Assembly (NCBI RefSeq): GCF_031844685.1
Contig: NZ_CP134605.1
Location: 4,027,001-4,091,000, forward strand
Direction: 5' to 3'
Origin: Streptomyces sp. ITFR-21
GTDB lineage: Bacteria; Actinomycetota; Actinomycetes; Streptomycetales; Streptomycetaceae
DNA: 64,000 nucleotides
The position numbers were made by a program, and so were the translations under genes. Below are positions 58,294 to 64,000 of this stretch, piece by piece. Every line of letters begins with the position of its first letter. The stretch's first letter is position 1. The notes beneath the pieces were generated by a model that saw only the letters and a list, made by a program, of their open reading frames with translations, ran no database searches and was not told the origin of the DNA.

Positions 58294-58977
58294 GTGGTAG
58301 GTCGCGCCCGCAGTGTCACCGTACGAGCGACGGTGGTCGCGGTTCTCGCCGTGGCCGCCGCAGCCAGCGCGGCGGGTTGCACCACCGCCCCGGCGGACTC
58401 CCCTGAGGCGACCTCCGGGCCGTCGCGGGGGGAGCCGCCCCTGTCCGCCCCGACATCCACCTCCCCTTCCACTCAGCCCGACGGCGGGCGGACGCCGCAG
58501 GTGGATCCGATCCAGGACGTGCTGCACCACCTGGCGAAGCCGTAGGACGCGCCGAACGCCGACGGGGTGACCCGGATCGCCTCAGGAACGCGGATGACCC
58601 GCTACTTCTGGGAAACCCAGGGCGGTCGGATGTGCCTTGCCTTGGCGTTCTCGGCCACCGATTTCACGTTCGACTGCGCCGGTCCCACAGCGGCCGAGCG
58701 TGGCCATCAGCCGGAGCTGCGGGCGTTGTTCGGCCCGGGTGCCGACCTGAGCGCCTCCTTTTATCCTGCTTTCCGTATCGGCCACGGCAACCTGATCTCA
58801 CTCACCCTCGGCGGAAAGCCGGTGAAGGCCGAGTGGATCAGACGGCTCGGCCCGCAAGTCGGCGGCGGCGACGCGTACTTCGTCCCGCTATCGCACTGGC
58901 CGCGCAGCGAGCGGCTGTCCGCGAAGGTCGCCGTGAACGGCCGGCAGAAAACACTGAGCATGAACGTCGATCTCTGA
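58294..58977 (+). pseudogene. Lipoprotein gene interrupted by an in-frame TAG
   Basis: From GTG 58294 the frame encodes a signal peptide and lipobox (VVAVLAVAAAASAAGC, C29), a Thr/Ser/Pro linker and QVDPIQDVLHHLAKP, then TAG at 58543-58545. The same frame continues for 144 codons to TGA 58977 with protein-like sequence (TRYFWETQGGRMCLALAFSA, GNLISLTLGGKPVKAEWIRR). One nonsense change in a ~227-residue secreted lipoprotein explains both halves. A sequencing error or readthrough are alternatives. The function is unknown and I recognise no domain. Confidence 0.75.
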
Positions 58978-59131
58978 CCGACCGCCGGCTGCCCCTGCCC
59001 TTTGGCGCGGGTAGTCGGCGGTGCTCCGGCCGACGCGGTGGGCGACGGGTCGGGGTCCCACGTCGGAGCCGAGCCAGGCGGCGGCCGCGGGCCGCAGGCC
59101 GTAAGGCTGTTTGACGGGCTCGGACTTCAGC

Positions 59132-59377
59132 TCAGTGGAGGTGGATCAGGATGCGGCCGGTGTTGGTGGGGTCGGTTTCGATGCGGAGGTAGAGCTTTTT
59201 GATGTGTTTTTGGGCCAGGAAGGCCAGGACGCGCTTTTTGAGTTGGCCGGTGCCCTTGCCGGGGATGACCTGGATGGTGTCGACGCCGGTGCGGGCGGCG
59301 CGGAAGAGGGTTTCGCGCAGGGCGAGGTCGATGTCGCGGTTGTTGCGGAAGATCGGGTGCAGGTCCAGCGTGAGCAC
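59132..59377 (-). CDS. Small Smr-domain protein
   Basis: An 81-residue protein consisting only of an Smr (small MutS-related) domain. It begins VLTLDLHPIFRNNRDIDLAL with the LDLH motif and continues TIQVIPGKGTGQLKKRVLAF with the GxGxG-like loop. Smr domains bind or cut nucleic acids; stand-alone versions are poorly understood. GTG 59377 has GGAGG 8 nt upstream. A longer in-frame upstream region is Arg/Pro-rich and probably not translated. It is divergent from the DoxX gene. Confidence 0.85.
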   Translation of the reverse strand: MLTLDLHPIFRNNRDIDLALRETLFRAARTGVDTIQVIPGKGTGQLKKRVLAFLAQKHIKKLYLRIETDPTNTGRILIHLH

Positions 59378-59653
59378 GGTGATCGCCTCCGACGGATGCG
59401 GGCCGGGGCGCGGCCCCCGGTATGCGGAGGGTACGTCCTCGGGCGCCTGGGGGACCGGTGTCACCGGCACGTTCGTGGTGCCGCTCGGGTCCGCCCGGTG
59501 GGCGGCGTCCGGCCGGGGGCCGGAACGGCCCCGGGGGACCGGGCCGTTCGGCCCACCGCGTCGGGACCTCGGCCCCCAGCGCGGCCCCCTCGCCGGGCGG
59601 GACATTGGTGTCGTAGCCGAAAGGGCCACCACCAACCGACCGAGGAGCCCGCC

Positions 59654-60361
59654 ATGACCGTCCACCAGGAATCCCGTCCCACCGCCCAGGGTGCGCGGGC
59701 CGCCGGGGTGCCGCAGGCCGCGCGAGCGGAAGTCCCGGCGCCGCGGGTCCCGGCCGTTCGGTCCGAGCGGCCCCAGCGGTCCGAGCGGCCCGCGCAGCCC
59801 GTTCGGTCCGAGCGGCCCGTGCCGGGTCGGGCTGTTCTCGGTGGTCCGGTGGTCGGCAGGGTCGCCGCCGTGGTCCGGGTCGCCACCGGTCTGGTGTTCC
59901 TGTGGGCGTTCCTCGACAAGCTCTTCGGCTGGCACTACGCCACCGCCTCCGGCAAGGGCTGGACCGACGGCGGCTCACCCACCAAGGGCTTCCTCAGCAA
60001 CGTCCAGGCAGGACCCCTCCAGTCCTTCTTCCACACCATCGCCGGCCAGGGCTGGACCGACACCCTCTTCATGCTCGCCCTCCTCGGCATCGGCCTCGCC
60101 CTCACCACCGGCGTCGCACTCCGCGCCACCGCCGTCGCCGGCACCGCCCTCATGGCCATGATGTGGGCCGCCGAATGGCCCCCTGCCCAGCACCTCACCA
60201 CCGGCGACCCCACCGGCTCCTCCAACCCCCTGGTCGACTACCACGTCGTCTACGCCCTGGCCATGGTCCTGCTCGCCGTCCTCTACGCGGGCAACACCTG
60301 GGGCCTCGGCCGCACCTGGGCCCGCCTCCCCCTCGTCCGCGACCACCGCTGGCTCCAGTGA
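59654..60361 (+). CDS. DoxX family membrane protein
   Basis: A 235-residue protein. Residues 1-~70 are Arg/Pro/Ser/Glu-rich with repeated RSERP units and probably disordered. Four helices follow (about 75-92, 130-150, 155-172, 200-218), including VVRVATGLVFLWAFLDKLFG, the DoxX start. DoxX proteins are small quinone- or redox-linked membrane proteins of uncertain role. ATG 59654 has GAGGAG upstream. A terminator follows 48 bp after the stop. Confidence 0.85.
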   Translation: MTVHQESRPTAQGARAAGVPQAARAEVPAPRVPAVRSERPQRSERPAQPVRSERPVPGRAVLGGPVVGRVAAVVRVATGLVFLWAFLDKLFGWHYATASGKGWTDGGSPTKGFLSNVQAGPLQSFFHTIAGQGWTDTLFMLALLGIGLALTTGVALRATAVAGTALMAMMWAAEWPPAQHLTTGDPTGSSNPLVDYHVVYALAMVLLAVLYAGNTWGLGRTWARLPLVRDHRWLQ

Positions 60362-60409
60362 CCCGCGGCTCCGCACCCGGGACCCGGACCCGGGACCCGG
60401 ACCCGCTCC

Positions 60410-60441
60410 AAGGGGCACCGCCACTGACGGCGGTGCCCCTT
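60410..60441 (+). terminator. Terminator after the DoxX gene
   Basis: The arms AAGGGGCACCGCC (60410-60422) and GGCGGTGCCCCTT (60429-60441) pair exactly, 13 bp with a 6-nt loop, followed by TCC. A classic strong hairpin. Confidence 0.85.
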
Positions 60442-60450
60442 TCCGTTCCC

Positions 60451-60519
60451 GTCCGCCCGGACCGCCGCCGCCCGTCCGCCCGGACCGCCGCCGCCCGTCC
60501 GCCCGGACCGCCGCCGCCC
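60451..60519. repeat. 23-bp tandem repeat (3 units)
   Basis: Three contiguous units beginning GTCCGCCCGGACC (60451, 60474, 60497), each ending in GCCGCCGCC. GTCCGCCCGGAC is nearly palindromic, so the array can form hairpins. It lies between the DoxX terminator and the dnaE2 promoter in the 425-bp gap 60362-60786. Confidence 0.9.
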
Positions 60520-60707
60520 TCCCGCGGAGTGACGTAAGTCTCGCCGCGCGCCGGCCCGGACCCCGCGAAGACCGCCGTGCGTCAAGTCCGCTGCCGGGCC
60601 CGGGAGATGTCCCCGGAGGGCCCGTCCCGGCCGGCCGCAACCTCCGCTCGGACCGGTGGCCGGCGGCCCCGCCCGGTCGCTGACCTGGGACAACCGCGCT
60701 ACGCTAA

Positions 60708-60723
60708 TCGAACGTACGTACGA
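60708..60723. promoter_or_regulatory. LexA-type SOS box upstream of dnaE2
   Basis: TCGAACGTACGTACGA matches the actinobacterial/Bacillus SOS consensus TCGAAC-N4-GTTCGA with a single mismatch. It begins 79 bp before the ATG and lies at a likely -10/start region (CTAATC at 60704-60709). LexA control of dnaE2 is well known in mycobacteria. Confidence 0.8.
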
Positions 60724-60786
60724 GGAGCGTATGGGGCGAAGCCGCGGACGAGCGGCGGAGAAGGGGCGCGGCGACGGAGGTGCGGC

Positions 60787-63700
60787 ATGGCGGGCTTCGC
60801 CCATCTGCATGTCGCGTCCGGTTACTCCGAGCGGTACGGCGCCTCCCATCCCGAGCAGCTCGCGCGACGGGCCGCAGAACGGGGGATGGAGGCGTTGGCG
60901 CTCACCGACCGGGACACCGTGACCGGGGCCGTACGGTTCGCGCTGGCCTGCGGGGAGGCCGGGATCAGGCCGGTCTTCGGGATCGACCTGGCCGTCGAGG
61001 CCCTCGCCCCACACCCCCCGGGACGGTACGGCGCCACCCCACCCGCGTACGGCGGCGCCCCACACCCCCCGGGACGGTACGGCGCCACCCCACCCGTACC
61101 GCGCCACGGCACCCCGCCGCCCCCGGAACGGCACCCCGGCCCCCACACCGCCCAGCGACACGGCACCCCGCGTCCCCCGGAACAGCCCCCCGGCGCGGCG
61201 CCCCCGCGCCCCCGCACCCCTGTCCACGGCGGCGCCCACGTCCTCGAACCGCCGCTGCGCTGCGTACTGCTCGCGCAGGACGGCGAAGGCTGGGCCCGGC
61301 TGTGCCGGATCACCAGCGCCGCCCACGTGGGCACCGCCGGCAACAAGGCCCCGGTCCAGGTGCCCTGGGCAGCGCTGCGCGCGCACGGCGGCAAGGGGCT
61401 GACCGTCCTGCTGGGACCCCTCTCGGAGCCGGTGCGGGCGCTGGCGGCCGGGCGGGAGGACGCGGCGGTGCGGCTGCTCGCACCCTGGCAGGAGGTGTTC
61501 GGCGACGGGATACGGCTGGAGGCGGTCGTGCACGGCCGCCCCGGCACCGGCCCCGGGTCGCTGCGGCTGGCCGCCCGCACCCTGGCGCTGGCCGACCGGA
61601 CCCGTACCACCGCCGTCCTGGCCAACGCCGTCCGCTACGCCGACCCCGGTCAGCACCGCCTCGCCGACGTACTGGACGCCGCCCGGCTGCTGCGGCCGAT
61701 CGACCGGCGGCGGCTGGACGGCGGGCAGCGCTGGCTCAAGGCCGAAGCCGACATGGCGCGGATCGCCCAGGCGGTCGCCGAGCAGGCGGGGTCCGGCCCC
61801 CGGCGGGCCGGCCGGCTGCTCGCCGACACCGCCGCCACCGCCGCGGCCTGCCGCCTCGACCCGGAAGCGGACCTCGGCCTCGGCACCCGGCACCTCCCCG
61901 AACCGGAGGTCGTCGGCGCCGGCCCCGGCGGCGCCGCGGAACTGCTGCGGCGGCGTTGCGCGGACGGCCTGGCCCGGCGCGGCCTGGACCGGGACCCGCG
62001 GGCGTGCGACCGGCTGGCCGAGGAGCTGAGGGTGATCACCGAGCTGGAGTACCCCTCGTACTTCCTCGCCGTCGGCCAGGTCGTGACCGACATCCGGGAG
62101 CTGGGCATCCGGGTCGCCGCCCGCGGCTCCGGCGCGGGCTCGATGGTCTGCCACACCCTCGGCATCGCCACCGCCAACCCGCTCGACCACCGCCTGCTCT
62201 TCGAACGCTTCCTCAGCGAGAGCCGCCAGGGCCTGCCCGACATCGACATCGACGTGGAGTCCGCCCGCAGGCTGGAGTGCTACGACGCGATCTTCGCCCG
62301 TTTCGGCGGCGAGCGGGTCGCGGTCACCGCGATGCCGGAGACGTACCGGGCCCGCCGGGCGCTGCGCGACACCGGACTGGCGCTCGGCATCGCCCCGGAC
62401 GAGGTGGACCGGATCGCCAAGTCCTTCCCGCACCTGCGGGCCTGCGACATCACCGGCGCGCTCGCCGAACTGCCCGAACTGCGGCAGCTCGCCGCCGAGG
62501 CCGGACGGTACGGCCCGCTGTGGGAGCTGGCCGAGGGCCTGGACTCCCTGGTGCACGGCATGGCCATGCACCCCTGCGGGGTCGTCATCGGCGACGCGAC
62601 GCTGCTGGACCGGCTGCCGGTGCAGCCCACCCCGCAGGGCGACTACCCGATGGCGATGGCCGCGAAGGAGGAGATCGAGGCACTGGGCAACATCAAGCTG
62701 GACGTGCTGGCGGTACGGATGCAGTCCGCGATGGCGTACGCGGTGGCCGAGATCGAACGGGTGACCGGCGACCGTGTCGACCTCGACGACTCCCGGCAGG
62801 TGCCGCTGGACGACGTGTTCGCGTTCAAGCTCATCCAGGAGAGCCGGACCATCGGCATGTTCCAGCTCGAGTCCCCCGGGCAGCAGGACCTGCTGTCCCG
62901 GCTCCAGCCCCGGGGCGTGCAGGACGTCATCGCCGACATCAGCCTCTTCCGGCCGGGGCCGGTCCGCTCCGGGATGCCCGAGCGGTACATCGCCGCGCGG
63001 CACGGCGGCGATCCGCAGTACGCCCACCCGCATCTGGAGAAGGTGCTCGCCGACACCTACGGGGTGACGATCTGGCACGAGCAGATCATCGAGACGCTGG
63101 ACGTGCTGACCGGCTGCGGCCTGGCCGAGGCCGAGGCGGCCCGGCGGGGGATCGGCGACAAGGCGCGGCTGCCGGTGGTCAGGGACTGGTTCCACCGCGA
63201 GGCGGCCGCCCGCGGCTACGCCGCCCCGGTCCGGGACCAGGTGTGGGCCACCGTCGAGGCGTTCGGCGCGTACGGCTTCTGCCGGGCGCACGCGGTCGCC
63301 TTCGCCGTCCCCGCCCTGCAGTCGGCCTGGCTGAAGGCGCACTACCCGGCGTTCCTGCTGGCCGGCCTGCTGGAACACGACCCCGGCATGTGGCCCAAGC
63401 GGGTCATCGTCTCCGACGCCCGGCGGCACGGCGTCCCGGTGCTGCCCGTGGACGTCAACCGCTCCCGGGCCGGGCACGCCGTGGAGCGGACCGGCGCGGA
63501 CCGGTGGGGAGTACGGCTGGCGCTGTCCGGAGTGCGCGGCATCAGCGAGGACGAGTGCGCGCGGATCGCGGCCGGGCAGCCGTACGGATCCCTGTCGGAC
63601 TTCTGGCAGCGGGGGCAGCCCAGCCGCCCGGTCGCCGAACGGCTCGCCGGGATCGGGGCGCTGGACGCGCTGCACGACGGGCGGCTGACCCGGCGGGACC

Positions 63701-64000
63701 TGCTGCTGCAGATCACCGAACTCCACCGGCAGTCCAGGACCCGTACCGCGGGGCCGGGCCAGCTGCCCCTGGAGGCGGACGTGGCCGGCACCGCGGAGCC
63801 GACCGGGCTACCCGAGATGACCGGCCGGGAGGCGCTGGGCGCGGAGCTGAACACGCTGGGGATCGACGTCTCCCGCCACCTGATGGAGCACCACCACCGG
63901 CTGCTGCGGGAGATCGGCGCGACCGACGCGGCGCATCTGGCGGCGGTGGCGGCGGGGCGGCAGGTCCTGGTCGCGGGGGTGCGCGCGTCGACCCAGACGC
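60787..64000 (+). CDS. dnaE2: Error-prone DNA polymerase DnaE2/ImuC (5' part, 1071 codons visible)
   Basis: The frame is open from ATG 60787 to the window edge. The start MAGFAHLHVASGYSERYGAS begins the PHP domain; ALTDRDTVTGAVRFALACG follows. The polymerase active site is PDIDID (D485, D487, D489), with GSGAGSMVCHTLGIATANPL before it and ISLFRPGPVRSGMPERYIAA and YGFCRAHAVAFAVPAL later. Residues ~74-145 are a Pro/His/Arg-rich insert with an internal repeat, at a variable place in this family. It performs translesion synthesis and damage-induced mutagenesis, normally with ImuB, which is not in the window. An SOS box precedes it. Confidence 0.94.
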   Translation, partial: MAGFAHLHVASGYSERYGASHPEQLARRAAERGMEALALTDRDTVTGAVRFALACGEAGIRPVFGIDLAVEALAPHPPGRYGATPPAYGGAPHPPGRYGATPPVPRHGTPPPPERHPGPHTAQRHGTPRPPEQPPGAAPPRPRTPVHGGAHVLEPPLRCVLLAQDGEGWARLCRITSAAHVGTAGNKAPVQVPWAALRAHGGKGLTVLLGPLSEPVRALAAGREDAAVRLLAPWQEVFGDGIRLEAVVHGRPGTGPGSLRLAARTLALADRTRTTAVLANAVRYADPGQHRLADVLDAARLLRPIDRRRLDGGQRWLKAEADMARIAQAVAEQAGSGPRRAGRLLADTAATAAACRLDPEADLGLGTRHLPEPEVVGAGPGGAAELLRRRCADGLARRGLDRDPRACDRLAEELRVITELEYPSYFLAVGQVVTDIRELGIRVAARGSGAGSMVCHTLGIATANPLDHRLLFERFLSESRQGLPDIDIDVESARRLECYDAIFARFGGERVAVTAMPETYRARRALRDTGLALGIAPDEVDRIAKSFPHLRACDITGALAELPELRQLAAEAGRYGPLWELAEGLDSLVHGMAMHPCGVVIGDATLLDRLPVQPTPQGDYPMAMAAKEEIEALGNIKLDVLAVRMQSAMAYAVAEIERVTGDRVDLDDSRQVPLDDVFAFKLIQESRTIGMFQLESPGQQDLLSRLQPRGVQDVIADISLFRPGPVRSGMPERYIAARHGGDPQYAHPHLEKVLADTYGVTIWHEQIIETLDVLTGCGLAEAEAARRGIGDKARLPVVRDWFHREAAARGYAAPVRDQVWATVEAFGAYGFCRAHAVAFAVPALQSAWLKAHYPAFLLAGLLEHDPGMWPKRVIVSDARRHGVPVLPVDVNRSRAGHAVERTGADRWGVRLALSGVRGISEDECARIAAGQPYGSLSDFWQRGQPSRPVAERLAGIGALDALHDGRLTRRDLLLQITELHRQSRTRTAGPGQLPLEADVAGTAEPTGLPEMTGREALGAELNTLGIDVSRHLMEHHHRLLREIGATDAAHLAAVAAGRQVLVAGVRASTQT
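61006..61096 (+). repeat. 40-bp direct repeat, 51-bp period, inside dnaE2
   Basis: 61006-61045 and 61057-61096 are near-identical and in frame, each encoding APHPPGRYGATPP. The period of 51 bp (17 codons) keeps the frame. The repeat lies in the low-complexity insert of the PHP region. Confidence 0.88.

Noticed and set aside
59378..59935. N-terminal extension of the Smr protein
   Set aside because: It is Arg/Pro-rich, overlaps the DoxX 5' region on the other strand, and GTG 59377 has an ideal ribosome-binding site.

Overview
The window is very GC-rich, densely packed chromosomal DNA with GTG starts, overlapping stop/start junctions and long low-complexity Ala/Pro/Gly tails. The futalosine menaquinone genes (mqnA, mqnC), an ergothioneine cluster, a WXG100 protein, a long actinobacterial nuoA-N operon and a second partial nuo operon all point to the Streptomycetaceae (Streptomyces or a close relative). 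Nearly everything is chromosomal core; no phage, plasmid, insertion sequence or CRISPR array is visible.

Layout. 1-3.5 kb: the end of a GNAT acetyltransferase, a DUF4229 membrane protein, a decayed acyl-CoA ligase, a cold-shock gene (minus strand), mqnA and a WXG100-like gene. 3.5-7.1 kb: mqnC, menG and a geranylgeranyl-reductase-family flavoprotein (MenJ-like), i.e. menaquinone synthesis and side-chain saturation. 7.2-8.1 kb: a secreted NlpC/P60 peptidase on the minus strand. 8.6-25.1 kb: complete 14-gene complex I operon nuoABCDEFGHIJKLMN behind a promoter whose spacer holds a Rex-type redox operator. 25.2-29.8 kb: egtA-egtB-egtC-egtD on the minus strand, with egtC running in frame into egtD without a stop. 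30.3-31.3 kb: long-chain polyprenyl diphosphate synthase (menaquinone side chain). 31.3-32.2 kb: non-coding DNA with a duplicated element of about 218 bp. 32.2-38.1 kb: LolA-like exported protein, ABC exporter, RarD-type permease, and a divergent NmrA-like oxidoreductase/HxlR regulator pair. 38.2-41.2 kb: korB/korA (2-oxoglutarate:ferredoxin oxidoreductase). 41.4-44.8 kb: a response regulator and sensor kinase separated by an oppositely oriented quinone-oxidoreductase-like gene. 45.0-54.7 kb: second nuo operon, nuoA2 B2 C2 H2 I2 J2 K2 L2 M2 N2, with no nuoD, E, F or G. 54.9-60.4 kb: HtpX protease, YccF protein, Bcp peroxiredoxin, YajQ, tRNA-Tyr, a lipoprotein gene broken by a stop codon, an Smr-domain protein and a DoxX protein. 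60.8-64 kb: 5' part of error-prone DNA polymerase dnaE2 behind a LexA-type SOS box.

How it fits together. More than half of the window serves the respiratory quinone pool: building the naphthoquinone (MqnA, MqnC), methylating it (MenG), making and reducing its side chain (polyprenyl synthase, MenJ-like reductase), and reducing the quinone (complex I, Nuo1). KorAB, which makes reduced ferredoxin, lies about 4 kb from a second membrane-arm complex that has no NADH-oxidising module and no NuoD. That partial complex, with its altered NuoH loop and possible ferredoxin input, is the most intriguing system here. Candidate regulatory sites are the Rex operator, the SOS box, leaderless promoters in front of mqnA, menG and the HxlR gene, and several strong hairpins and palindromes.
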